From contig CALDGN010000372.1 in NCBI GenBank assembly GCA_937942965.1, positions 1 through 7,676 on the forward strand: a DNA stretch of 7,676 nt, in the 5' to 3' direction. Positions 1-6,369 of this stretch are shown here, one piece after another. The notes beneath the pieces are model-generated. The model had not been told where the DNA came from and made no database searches. It saw only the letters and a program-made list of their open reading frames with translations. This stretch comes from an uncultured Acidimicrobiales bacterium (GTDB lineage Bacteria > Actinomycetota > Acidimicrobiia > Acidimicrobiales > UBA10347). The first letter of the stretch is position 1, and every line of letters begins with the position of its first letter. The position numbers and the translations under genes are program-made.

Positions 1-2160
1 CACGTGAACTGCCGACGAGAACCCTCGCCCGATCTGGAGGCCATCAACGCTGAACGGAATCACGCGGCGACCCCGATCGCCGCCGCGCTTGGCGGTTTCG
101 GAGTGGCCGTCGTGAGCCGCGGAGACCTGCCCACCGGTCGCACGGTGAAGCTTGCGCGCCGCTTCGACCGCAGCAGAGTGAATCGACGGGGTGGTTCGGC
201 TACCGCCTGAGGTTGGGCCCTGGGGTTGGCCAGCACCGCCGACTCCCATGCGAACCTCGACCTCGGTTGCTGCGACACCGAACACGTCGGCCACTGCGCG
301 AGCGAGGATCGTCTTGGAGCCAGTGCCCATGTCCTGGGTCGCATTCGTCACGACGAGCCGGCCGTCTTCAATCGCGACCACCACCTCGGTCTTGGGCTCG
401 AACATGTAGAGCCAGTTCGCGGCCGCGACGCCGACACCTCGGCGATAGCGGCCCGTTTGCGAACCCGTCGCGGGACGGTTGGCCCAGACGTCGAGCTCGC
501 TTGCCCACGCCAGCAGCGCCTGTCGTCGATCGTTGCCATCCCAGCGCTGGCGCAGTGCGATCGGGTCACGCCCGGTCTGATGCGCCGCTTGGTCAACGGC
601 TTGCTCAAGCGCCCACGCGTAGGTCGGTCCGCCGGGTCCACGGAACGGTGTTCCAGGTGGCGCATTCGTGATCACGTCACGATCGTTCGCGATCCGAGGT
701 GACTTGCCGTACACCAGCATGGCGAGCATGCCGTATGCGCCATTGATAGCTGCACCCGCGTGCGCCTTGGCGTCGACGACTACGGCGTCGAGCTTGCCCT
801 TGTCGTCAACAAGCATCGAGATGTCGGTAGAGCTGCCGGGCCGGTTGCCCGTCGCGGTCAGCTCCTCGCGGCGATCCAGCACCACACTCACCGGACGCCC
901 CGATGCGCGACTGAGCTCGCATGCAGCCAGTTGGTCGACCGTCAAGGACAGCTTCGAGCCGAACCCACCTCCGATGAAGTCGGCATGCGCTTCGACCTGC
1001 TCCTCGTCGAGCCCGAAGTGTTCGGCGAGCAAGTGGGCGATGTGATGCACGCCCTGCGTGCTGGTCCAGACCATCAGCCGACTCGGGTCGGTCCAGTCAG
1101 CGACCGTGCAGTGCGTCTCGAAGCTGGTGTGCAGCTGAGGCGAGGTCCCGACCGTCAGGTCAACGAGCCCCGTCGCACCCTTCGAACGGGCCTTGGCGAC
1201 GCGGCGTTTGGCGATCCGACCCATGAACGGAAGCGCAAAGGCGGCCCCGCTGCGCTCATTTCCCGACCAACGAGCGGGCGAAATCGGCCCCTCGGCCGCA
1301 TTGGCCGCGAACTTGCGTGAACCCCGGTTCTCGAATACCGCTGGCGCCCCATCTGCTGATGCAGCGTCGGGGTCCGTGACAAACGGCAGCGGGTCGATGT
1401 CCACCTCGAATTCGCGAGCGAGCCGGCGAGCCTCGGCCAGCGAGTCAGCGGCGAGCGCCGCGATCGGCTGGCCCGCCCACCGGACCCGCCGATCCTCATT
1501 GAGCAGGTCGACGACTTCACGCTCGCCACCCTGCGCGAACGCGCCGACCTTGCCCGCAGCAATCGGCGACCGAACGATCATACCGTGCAACATGCCATCG
1601 AGGGTGAGGTCAGCCGTATAGATGGCCGCGCCCGTGACCTTCGCTTCGGCGTCGACACGAAGCGGCTCCGTCGACGGTTCGTCATGCTCGCCCCGGCACG
1701 CTGCAGCAATCGCTCGCTGGATGCCTTCGTAGGCGCCGCATCGACACAGGTGCCCGGCGAGCGCGTCGGAGACGGTGTGCCGGTCGGGTGCGACGTCGCC
1801 ATGCTCAGCCCGCCACCGATCGACGAAGTCGGCCGCATTCACGACGAAGCCCGGGGTGCAGTAGCCGCACTGCAAACCGTCGTGAGCCATGAAGGCCCGT
1901 TGCACCGAATGCAACGACGCTCCCCCGAGACCCTCGACCGTCGTGACGTCCGCATCGCGGAGCGCAGTCGCTGGGGTCAGACAGCTCGCCACCGGCGTGC
2001 CGTCGACCTGGATCGTGCACGCTCCACAGACTCCACCCGCGCACACGAGCTTCGTTCCGGTGAGCCCGAGCTGATCTCGGATCACATCGACCGCGGCTTC
2101 GTGGCCGTCGATCTCGACCGTCACTTCGTTGCCATTCACGGTGGACTTGATGTTCGCCAT
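1..2160 (-). CDS. FAD-less molybdenum hydroxylase (2Fe-2S + molybdopterin fusion), aldehyde oxidoreductase/xanthine dehydrogenase family, 3' end cut by window edge
   Basis: The frame is open from an ATG at 2160 to the left edge: 720 codons with no stop. Residues 1-75 form a plant-type [2Fe-2S] domain with Cys40, Cys45, Cys48 and Cys60. Residues 80-155 form the second, all-helical [2Fe-2S] domain with Cys98, Cys101, Cys139 and Cys141 (QCGYCTPGF, HLCRCGAYEG). The molybdopterin domain follows directly from about residue 166 (LRVDAEAKVTG), with GGGFGSK at 397-403, FRGPGG at 506-511, DMGTGSKT at 610-617 and GPTSGGSRTT at 648-657. No FAD domain intervenes, which is the layout of Desulfovibrio gigas aldehyde oxidoreductase. 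In this family electrons pass from the molybdenum site through the two clusters to an external acceptor. The catalytic Glu near the C-terminus lies outside the window. The substrate cannot be told; an aldehyde or N-heterocycle is typical. Residues about 276-335 look divergent from common family members. It is probably cytoplasmic, as no signal peptide is seen. A strong Shine-Dalgarno sequence supports the start. Confidence 0.9.
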   Translation of the reverse strand, partial: MANIKSTVNGNEVTVEIDGHEAAVDVIRDQLGLTGTKLVCAGGVCGACTIQVDGTPVASCLTPATALRDADVTTVEGLGGASLHSVQRAFMAHDGLQCGYCTPGFVVNAADFVDRWRAEHGDVAPDRHTVSDALAGHLCRCGAYEGIQRAIAAACRGEHDEPSTEPLRVDAEAKVTGAAIYTADLTLDGMLHGMIVRSPIAAGKVGAFAQGGEREVVDLLNEDRRVRWAGQPIAALAADSLAEARRLAREFEVDIDPLPFVTDPDAASADGAPAVFENRGSRKFAANAAEGPISPARWSGNERSGAAFALPFMGRIAKRRVAKARSKGATGLVDLTVGTSPQLHTSFETHCTVADWTDPSRLMVWTSTQGVHHIAHLLAEHFGLDEEQVEAHADFIGGGFGSKLSLTVDQLAACELSRASGRPVSVVLDRREELTATGNRPGSSTDISMLVDDKGKLDAVVVDAKAHAGAAINGAYGMLAMLVYGKSPRIANDRDVITNAPPGTPFRGPGGPTYAWALEQAVDQAAHQTGRDPIALRQRWDGNDRRQALLAWASELDVWANRPATGSQTGRYRRGVGVAAANWLYMFEPKTEVVVAIEDGRLVVTNATQDMGTGSKTILARAVADVFGVAATEVEVRMGVGGAGQPQGPTSGGSRTTPSIHSAAVEAARKLHRATGGQVSAAHDGHSETAKRGGDRGRRVIPFSVDGLQIGRGFSSAVHV

Positions 2161-2166
2161 CGCCTG

Positions 2167-2173
2167 CTCCTCT
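2167..2173 (-). promoter_or_regulatory. Ribosome binding site of the molybdenum hydroxylase gene
   Basis: On the minus strand this reads AGAGGAG, six bases before the ATG at 2160. It is a near-consensus Shine-Dalgarno sequence and fixes the start codon. It contrasts with the other genes of the window, where no such site is visible. Confidence 0.8.
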
Positions 2174-2187
2174 TGCCCAACGCAGGC

Positions 2188-2193
2188 AGACTA
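2188..2193 (-). promoter_or_regulatory. Putative -10 element of the molybdenum hydroxylase promoter
   Basis: The minus strand reads TAGTCT, a match to the actinobacterial TANNNT -10 pattern. It would start transcription near 2181, giving a leader of about 20 bases that carries the Shine-Dalgarno site. The matching -35 position (about 2211-2216) lies inside the first operator-like palindrome. The same hexamer precedes the DUF1801 gene. This is inferred from spacing only. Confidence 0.4.
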
Positions 2194-2204
2194 CTTCGCG
2201 AATC

Positions 2205-2218
2205 GGAAGATTTCCTCC
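2205..2218. promoter_or_regulatory. Putative TetR operator, copy 1
   Basis: The sequence GGAAGATTTCCTCC is an imperfect palindrome (5 of 6 arm positions pair around a central TT). It fits the shared pattern GGARGATTTCYTCC. It overlaps the expected -35 region of the leftward molybdenum hydroxylase promoter. TetR-family dimers bind palindromes of this kind, often in the gap between the regulator gene and a divergent target. Confidence 0.6.
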
Positions 2219-2225
2219 GTTCATC

Positions 2226-2239
2226 GGAGGATTTCTTCC
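2226..2239. promoter_or_regulatory. Putative TetR operator, copy 2
   Basis: The sequence GGAGGATTTCTTCC matches copy 1 at 12 of 14 positions. It begins exactly 21 bp further on, close to two helical turns, so two dimers would sit on the same face of the DNA. The two differing bases are swapped relative to copy 1, so 2204-2240 as a whole is also a near-perfect inverted repeat with a 5-base centre. It overlaps the -35 region of the rightward tetR promoter, which suggests autorepression. Confidence 0.6.
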
Positions 2240-2254
2240 GAGCAGCGCGATCGG

Positions 2255-2260
2255 TATCGT
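2255..2260 (+). promoter_or_regulatory. Putative leaderless -10 element of the tetR gene
   Basis: TATCGT fits TANNNT and spans exactly -12 to -7 relative to the GTG at 2267. Transcription would then begin at the first base of the start codon. No Shine-Dalgarno sequence lies at a useful distance from that GTG, which agrees with a leaderless mRNA. Confidence 0.5.
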
Positions 2261-2266
2261 GTTCGA

Positions 2267-2794
2267 GTGCCTACACCCGACGAGACGACCGACCGCATTC
2301 GCTCGGTCGCGCTCCGGTTGTTCTGCGACGTCGGCTACGGCTCCACGACGATCGACGACATCGCCGAAGCCGCCAGCGTTGGCGTCGCGACGATCTATCG
2401 CCGGTGGCCAGACAAGGCTGCGCTCGCCAATGACCTCTACAGCGCCTGCCTGGTGCTGATGGGCGACGTCATGTCGACACCACTCACGGGTGCGACGAAG
2501 AAGCAGCGCTTCCTCGAACTGTGGCGCGCCATGTGGTTGTGGGTCGAGGCCCATCCCAACGAGTTCACCTTCGTCGAGACCCACATCAACAATGCGTTCC
2601 TCAGCGCCGAGAACCGGGCCGCCAAAGCCTCGGCCGACGACGGCTCGCGTGCGCTTCTCGACGACTTTGGGCTCACCGCTCCGTTCGACCTGTGCCAATC
2701 CGTGATCCTCGGCACGACCGGCATGTTGGTTCGCAAGAGCGTCGAGATCGACGTCGACGCTGTCGGCGAGCGCCTCTGGGCGACGTTGCGCTAG
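2267..2794 (+). CDS. TetR/AcrR-family transcriptional regulator
   Basis: This is a DNA-binding repressor of the TetR family, 175 residues from the chosen GTG, slightly short of the usual 190 or so. The N-terminal helix-turn-helix domain is clear: RIRSVALRLFCDVGYGSTTIDDIAEAA and VGVATIYRRWPDKAAL cover residues 10-53, with the recognition helix around 38-47. The remainder (about 55-175) is the helical ligand-binding and dimerisation domain, which is too variable to name a ligand. An ATG at 2129 is in frame, but using it would add 46 residues that read through the operators and overlap the divergent gene. The GTG at 2267 places the helix-turn-helix at the normal distance from the N-terminus and sits one base-perfect step after a TANNNT box. 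Its divergent neighbour, the molybdenum hydroxylase gene, is the likely target. Confidence 0.88.
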   Translation: MPTPDETTDRIRSVALRLFCDVGYGSTTIDDIAEAASVGVATIYRRWPDKAALANDLYSACLVLMGDVMSTPLTGATKKQRFLELWRAMWLWVEAHPNEFTFVETHINNAFLSAENRAAKASADDGSRALLDDFGLTAPFDLCQSVILGTTGMLVRKSVEIDVDAVGERLWATLR

Positions 2795-2837
2795 CAGCCT
2801 GACCCAGGCACCCAAACCCAGGGCGTCGACGCAGCGA

Positions 2838-2843
2838 TAGCTT
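2838..2843 (+). promoter_or_regulatory. Putative leaderless -10 element of the MDMPI gene
   Basis: TAGCTT matches TANNNT and occupies exactly -12 to -7 relative to the ATG at 2850. No Shine-Dalgarno sequence precedes that ATG. The gene therefore probably has its own promoter and is not simply read through from tetR. The 55-bp gap after tetR otherwise holds only a small 5-bp-stem hairpin at 2797-2809. Confidence 0.5.
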
Positions 2844-2849
2844 TGGACA

Positions 2850-3578
2850 ATGGACGTAGACGCCGCATTGCAGACCGTTCGGGACTTGAGCGCACAGTTC
2901 GCCGAGACCGCGATGGCGAACCTCGACGCACCCATCGACCACCTCGACGGATGGACGGTCCGCGACCTCGTCGGTCACCTGGGCGCGGTCTATGTGTATG
3001 CGACCGTCAACGCGCAGGCGGCCTCCACCGACCCGACGCGCCCGGGGCCCGAGGCACAAGCACCCGAAGGTGACGCAGTTACCGACTGGTTCGCCGAACG
3101 CTCCAGCACGCTGATCGCCGCGCTCGAGTCCGAACCGCTCGACCAGCAGACCTGGACCCACGCTGGCATGCAGCCCGCAAGCTGGTGGCGTCGTCGGATG
3201 GCGCACGAGACGGCCATTCACCTGTGGGACGCACAAGCCGCAGCCGGCTCGGCCCAACCAATCGACGGCGACCTGGCGACCGACGGCATCGACGAGTTCT
3301 TCGACGTCTCACGCGACGTCAACGCCGCCCAGTCGCGCCACACCTATCCAGCCGAGTCCCTCCACCTTCACCGTTCCGACGGCGCGGGCGAATGGATGAT
3401 TCAGCGAGGCGCCAGCGAGACCGCTCTCGCCGTCACGCACGAGCACGGCAAGGGTGACGCCGCTGTCCGCGGCCCAGCCAGCGAACTACTCCTGTGGATC
3501 TGGGGCCGACCCGTTTCCGACATCGAGATCTTCGGCGACGAAGCGGTCGCCGCTGCCTGGCAAGCCTTGGCACCCTGA
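2850..3578 (+). CDS. Maleylpyruvate isomerase family mycothiol-dependent-type enzyme (MDMPI/DinB-like)
   Basis: This 242-residue protein has the two-part layout of actinobacterial maleylpyruvate isomerase family proteins. The N-terminal DinB-like four-helix domain (about 1-150) carries the metal-binding pattern: His43 in WTVRDLVGHLG, and His119, Glu120 and His124 in the HETAIHLWDAQ segment. The C-terminal MDMPI_C domain (about 160-240) has the characteristic RGPASELLLWIWGR at 208-220. Family members use mycothiol with a divalent metal; the founding member isomerises maleylpyruvate in gentisate breakdown, but most paralogues have unknown substrates. Length is typical and no signal peptide is seen, so it should be cytoplasmic. 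A gene for a tiny membrane protein follows after 3 bp and is probably co-transcribed. The family call is firm; the exact reaction is not known. Confidence 0.88.
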   Translation: MDVDAALQTVRDLSAQFAETAMANLDAPIDHLDGWTVRDLVGHLGAVYVYATVNAQAASTDPTRPGPEAQAPEGDAVTDWFAERSSTLIAALESEPLDQQTWTHAGMQPASWWRRRMAHETAIHLWDAQAAAGSAQPIDGDLATDGIDEFFDVSRDVNAAQSRHTYPAESLHLHRSDGAGEWMIQRGASETALAVTHEHGKGDAAVRGPASELLLWIWGRPVSDIEIFGDEAVAAAWQALAP

Positions 3579-3581
3579 TCC

Positions 3582-3734
3582 ATGCCCGCACTCATGGGGC
3601 CGGCGATCCTGGTCGTGATCGCGATCATGTTGCTGGTCCTGCTGTGGCGACTCGCCCGCGAAGGCCGCCGCCGCTTTGAGTATTGGAAGGGCGTGCTGGC
3701 CGTGTGGAAACGAAACCAGGAACGCGACCGCTAG
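3582..3734 (+). CDS. Small single-pass membrane protein (50 residues)
   Basis: This short gene encodes 50 residues. Residues 8-22 (ILVVIAIMLLVLLW) form one transmembrane helix. It is followed by a basic tail, RLAREGRRRFEYWKGV and then AVWKRNQERDR, which predicts an outside N-terminus and a cytoplasmic amphipathic C-terminus. The start is 3 bp after the stop of the MDMPI gene and has no visible Shine-Dalgarno sequence, so translation is probably coupled. Its TAG at 3732-3734 shares the palindrome CTAG with the stop of the convergent gene. I do not recognise a family. In its favour are the tight spacing, a hydrophobic stretch with positive residues on one side, and a stop exactly at the neighbouring gene. 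It could still be a chance frame. Confidence 0.6.
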   Translation: MPALMGPAILVVIAIMLLVLLWRLAREGRRRFEYWKGVLAVWKRNQERDR

Positions 3735-4174
3735 CTCCGAGACTCGCGATAGATCTCGAGAAACTCGTCGAGGTCGACTCGGGCGATCGCCTCGCCGACG
3801 AGTTCCACGGGCAGGTTCTCAAGCTTCGAGAACCGGACACACGATTTACCCATGTCCATCTTCTTGCCGGTGGCCTCGTACTCACTGACAAACCAGTCGT
3901 AGAGCTCGGGACGTCCGTACACCGAGGTCAGATAAACGGCCATGTGGTTCTTCTGTGACGCCAACGCCGCGAGCATGAGCGGCTTCTTGTTGTAGGTGTC
4001 GGGGAACGTCTCGAGCGGCACCTCATAGGCGATCATTCCCCAACTCATCGTCTCAACGAACCCGTCGGGAAGGTTCTCAAGAATGACGGAACGGATCTCG
4101 GCGATCGCGTCTCGGCGATCGTCAGGAAGTTCCGCCAGGTACTGCTCCACCGTTTTCGCTGCGCTCGACGCCAT
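3731..4174 (-). CDS. DUF1801 domain-containing protein
   Basis: The 147-residue protein matches the DUF1801 (YdhG-like) family across its whole length. Seen are the N-terminal helical part VEQYLAELPDDRRDAIAEIR (9-28), the core ETMSWGMIAYEVP (41-53), the segment LASQKNHMAVYLTS (71-84), and the closing GKSCVRFSKLENLPVELVGEAIARV (109-133). The family has a compact fold that is often stand-alone, and its biochemical role is not established; some relatives have been tied to metal or iron handling. The start is supported by a TANNNT box exactly 12 to 7 bases before the ATG. It is convergent with the small membrane protein gene, sharing a CTAG stop, and divergent from the flavin-protein gene. It appears intact. 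Confidence 0.85.
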   Translation of the reverse strand: MASSAAKTVEQYLAELPDDRRDAIAEIRSVILENLPDGFVETMSWGMIAYEVPLETFPDTYNKKPLMLAALASQKNHMAVYLTSVYGRPELYDWFVSEYEATGKKMDMGKSCVRFSKLENLPVELVGEAIARVDLDEFLEIYRESRS

Positions 4175-4180
4175 GCACCG

Positions 4181-4186
4181 AGACTA
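4181..4186 (-). promoter_or_regulatory. Putative leaderless -10 element of the DUF1801 gene
   Basis: The minus strand reads TAGTCT at exactly -12 to -7 relative to the ATG at 4174. It is the same hexamer proposed for the molybdenum hydroxylase promoter. No Shine-Dalgarno sequence precedes the ATG. Confidence 0.5.
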
Positions 4187-4281
4187 GAACGCGCACCCTC
4201 TCGCTGTCAGCAGACCGCGACTGCCATCGATAGCCGGCGAGCAACTAGCGATGTGTGAACCGGTGTGCAAGCCTCGCGGGT

Positions 4282-4923
4282 ATGCAGCTGAGCAGCACCG
4301 ATGACCTTCGCACCTTGTATCGCCCCGCCCAAGGCGGCGCCGTCGACAAGGTCATCGACCACATCGACGCACATTGCATCGAGTTCCTGGCCAAGTCGCC
4401 GCTGCTTGTGTTGTCGACGGCCGATGCCAACGGCGTGGTCGACGGCTCTCCCAAGGGAGGCGAGCCAGGCTTCGTCGAAGCACTCGACGCGCATCGCATC
4501 GCCTGGGCTGACTCGTCGGGCAACAACCGGCTCGACTCGTTCGAGAACATCGTCGACAATCCGAGCGTCGCCGCGCTGTTTCTCATCCCGGGCTTGCCCG
4601 AGACGCTGCGCATCAACGGGACTGCAGAACTGTCGACCGACCCGGAGCTCTGCGAACGCTTCACGCTCGGCGGTCGCCCGACCAAGGTCGTGTGTGTCGT
4701 CACCGTGGCCGAGGCCTACATCCACTGCGCCAAAGCGCTCCGCCGTTCATCGCTGTGGGACACCGACACCTGGCTCGGCGACGATGAGCTTCCCGACGCG
4801 ATCTGCATGCTGCGTGACCATGCGGCGATCGATGCCGACGTCGAAGCGGTCCGCACTGGCTACAGCCAAGACGTCGATGCAACGCTGTGGAGCCCTGGCG
4901 GCACAACCGGCCCCGCGAGCTAG
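4282..4923 (+). CDS. Pyridoxamine 5'-phosphate oxidase-like flavin-binding protein (MSMEG_1061-type)
   Basis: The protein (213 residues from ATG 4282) has the split-barrel PPOX fold of the MSMEG_1061-like group. Diagnostic segments are KSPLLVLSTADANGVVDGSPKGGEPGF (38-64), GNNRLDSFENIVDNP (80-94), LFLIPGLPETLRINGTAELS (99-118) and AYIHCAKALRRSSLWD (145-160). Proteins of this fold bind FMN or F420 and act as small redox enzymes or cofactor-binding proteins; this group's substrate is not established. A GTG at 4255 would add nine residues. I prefer 4282 because the family's conserved N-terminus begins near LRTLY, but neither start has a clear Shine-Dalgarno or TANNNT box. It is divergent from the DUF1801 gene and ends 12 bp before the convergent propeller gene. 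Confidence 0.85.
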   Translation: MQLSSTDDLRTLYRPAQGGAVDKVIDHIDAHCIEFLAKSPLLVLSTADANGVVDGSPKGGEPGFVEALDAHRIAWADSSGNNRLDSFENIVDNPSVAALFLIPGLPETLRINGTAELSTDPELCERFTLGGRPTKVVCVVTVAEAYIHCAKALRRSSLWDTDTWLGDDELPDAICMLRDHAAIDADVEAVRTGYSQDVDATLWSPGGTTGPAS

Positions 4924-4941
4924 CAACGCTGCTCGCTAGTT
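4918..4941. terminator. Weak possible bidirectional hairpin between convergent genes
   Basis: CTAGC at 4920-4924 can pair with GCTAG at 4935-4939, extended by a G-T and an A-T pair, around a 10-base loop. It spans both stop codons of the convergent genes. There is no T-tract on either side and the stem is short, so termination here is a guess from position. Confidence 0.2.
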
Positions 4942-6369
4942 GGCCGGACAGAAGATGTTCGGATTCCCGACCGAGCACTGCGCGATCAACATGGCGTCAA
5001 TGATCCCGGCGCTGCCGTCACCGTCGACATCGCCTCCAGCCGCGTAAATGTCGCTGACCGGCTCGAACGCATCGCAACCATCCACGTCGATCCGATTGCC
5101 CACCTCGAACTGCGCAAGGAAGAGTGCGTCAGCGACGTCGGCAACGTTGTCGCAGTTCACGTCACCCGCGAGCGGCCGGTCGAGCGCCTGGGCGAGCGGC
5201 CAAGCTGCGGTTGGCCGAAAGATGGCGATGCGCCGAGCGGAGACACCATTGACGCTGGTGAACTCGCCGGCCACGACCAGGCCTTGCTCGTACATCTCGA
5301 TGTCACGGACACCCCAAAAGTCGTTCGTCTCGACGATCCACGAAGGCTCAAGACGCCCGGTATCGGCACGGAACGCCACGATGTGTCGGTTGCGATTATC
5401 GGCCCAACCTTCGTGGAACCCAGCGAAGACGAAGTCATCGTTCGCGGCGACAGCCTGCATGTCTCCGTCCGAGCGCTGGCTCGCCCATCGAACTCGATCA
5501 TCGAGTGAATACTTGCCAACGGAGTTGCCCGTTTCGGCCGTGTACACACTCTGGCCGTCGCTCGCGAACTCGGCGTCCCACATGCCCGTGCCGCGAAGCT
5601 CATTCGACACGGGATCGAGGCCTGCGACCTTTTCGGCGGTAGCGACGCTCAAGAGTTTGACCTCGGCGGCTCGGTCCTCGGCCCGCTCCGCGGCGAGGAC
5701 AAGACCACCAGACGCGTCGAGACTTTCGACGAACAGATCGATGTCGGGCCGCCACGAGGTGTCGAGCGCCCCGGTCTCGGGATTGACCCTCAAGACTCGC
5801 GTGACCGAGCTGCCGTTGTAAAAGCTCGGGTTGCCTCCCAAGTAAAGCCAGCCGTCGTGATAGACGACGTCGCGGAGCTGCCGATTCGACGCACCCACAA
5901 AGCCGGATTTTCGGCCACCGCCGATCGCGTCGAGGGCGACGACATTTTGTGCAGGCGATCCATTGACGTTGTCAAAGTTCCCGACGATCCAGATCGTGTC
6001 GTCGACGAACTCGATGCCATACACAGGACCGTCGAACGAATAGGAGCGCCGTACGAGCTCGCCCGTGTTGATGTCAATCACGGCGATCCCAGATGTCGCC
6101 ATTGGCTGTGCGCCGGGGACATAGTCGCGAGCCGTGGTGAACTCGCCCCCGATCCAGAGTTCGTCGCCGATCAACTCCGACGCCCACACAGGGCCGTCAA
6201 CGCCCGCACCAACAACAGGAACGCTCTCGTACGGAACCGCTTCTTGCGCTGCGCTTGTCTGCGCCGAACCAACGGCTACGGCGATCGCTCCCACGACAGC
6301 CATCACGATGCGAAATCGACCACCCCGACGTGACGTCGTCGATGCGCCCCTGCGCGAAAACCCGAACAC
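4936..6369 (-). CDS. Exported seven-bladed beta-propeller protein with C-terminal dockerin-like domain (copy 1, complete)
   Basis: The 477-residue protein starts with GTG at 6369. An arginine-rich n-region (RR pairs within 6-20) precedes a hydrophobic core (21-35) and an Ala-rich cleavage region near 40-41, which is a Sec-type signal peptide. Seven repeats each end in a strand of the type LWIGGEF: about 71-77, 126-132, 175-180, 223-228, 275-280, 313-318 and 364-370. This suggests a seven-bladed propeller of the delta-60/PQQ-like kind found in actinobacterial secreted proteins. Residues 402-477 are dockerin-like with two EF-hand-type loops. Loop 1 has Asp403, Asn405, Asp407, Asp411 and Asp414; loop 2 has Asp447, Asp449, Asp451 and Asp458. 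All four cysteines (406, 432, 465, 474) lie in this domain, so two disulfides are possible. An in-frame stop 27 bases upstream rules out longer starts. The ligand and cellular role are unknown; it should act outside the membrane. Confidence 0.85.
   Translation of the reverse strand: MFGFSRRGASTTSRRGGRFRIVMAVVGAIAVAVGSAQTSAAQEAVPYESVPVVGAGVDGPVWASELIGDELWIGGEFTTARDYVPGAQPMATSGIAVIDINTGELVRRSYSFDGPVYGIEFVDDTIWIVGNFDNVNGSPAQNVVALDAIGGGRKSGFVGASNRQLRDVVYHDGWLYLGGNPSFYNGSSVTRVLRVNPETGALDTSWRPDIDLFVESLDASGGLVLAAERAEDRAAEVKLLSVATAEKVAGLDPVSNELRGTGMWDAEFASDGQSVYTAETGNSVGKYSLDDRVRWASQRSDGDMQAVAANDDFVFAGFHEGWADNRNRHIVAFRADTGRLEPSWIVETNDFWGVRDIEMYEQGLVVAGEFTSVNGVSARRIAIFRPTAAWPLAQALDRPLAGDVNCDNVADVADALFLAQFEVGNRIDVDGCDAFEPVSDIYAAGGDVDGDGSAGIIDAMLIAQCSVGNPNIFCPAN
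4949..4998 (-). repeat. Near-identical 50-bp segment, copy in propeller gene 1
   Basis: This 50-bp stretch near the 3' end of copy 1 matches 6492-6541 at 49 of 50 positions, and the single difference is synonymous. It encodes the end of the dockerin-like domain (AMLIAQCSVGNPNIFC). Flanking codons differ freely, so the identity goes beyond what the shared protein sequence requires. Confidence 0.85.

Noticed and set aside
760..1320. Plus-strand open frame of 186 codons
   Set aside because: It is antisense to the molybdopterin domain, whose reading frame and motifs are unambiguous; no recognisable protein.
2129..2266. N-terminal extension of the TetR gene to ATG 2129
   Set aside because: It would place 46 extra residues before a normal TetR N-terminus, encode through the operator repeats and overlap the divergent gene. 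The GTG at 2267 fits a leaderless promoter.
1585..2433. Long plus-strand open frame (282 codons) opposite the oxidoreductase start
   Set aside because: It is antisense to clearly conserved Fe-S domain codons and runs into the tetR gene in another frame. Its Arg-rich product looks like a high-GC shadow.
2797..2809. GCCTGACCCAGGC hairpin just after the tetR stop as a terminator
   Set aside because: The stem is only 5 bp and has no following T-tract. Such short hairpins are common by chance in high-GC DNA.
1805..2935. Minus-strand open frame of 376 codons spanning tetR and the start of the oxidoreductase
   Set aside because: It crosses the operators and covers two well-supported genes in wrong frames. 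Its composition is low-complexity Arg/Gly/Val.
5048..5821. Plus-strand open frame of 257 codons inside propeller gene 1
   Set aside because: Ser/Arg/Thr-rich shadow of the real minus-strand gene, which has a signal peptide, repeats and a paralogue supporting its frame. A similar shadow occurs opposite copy 2.
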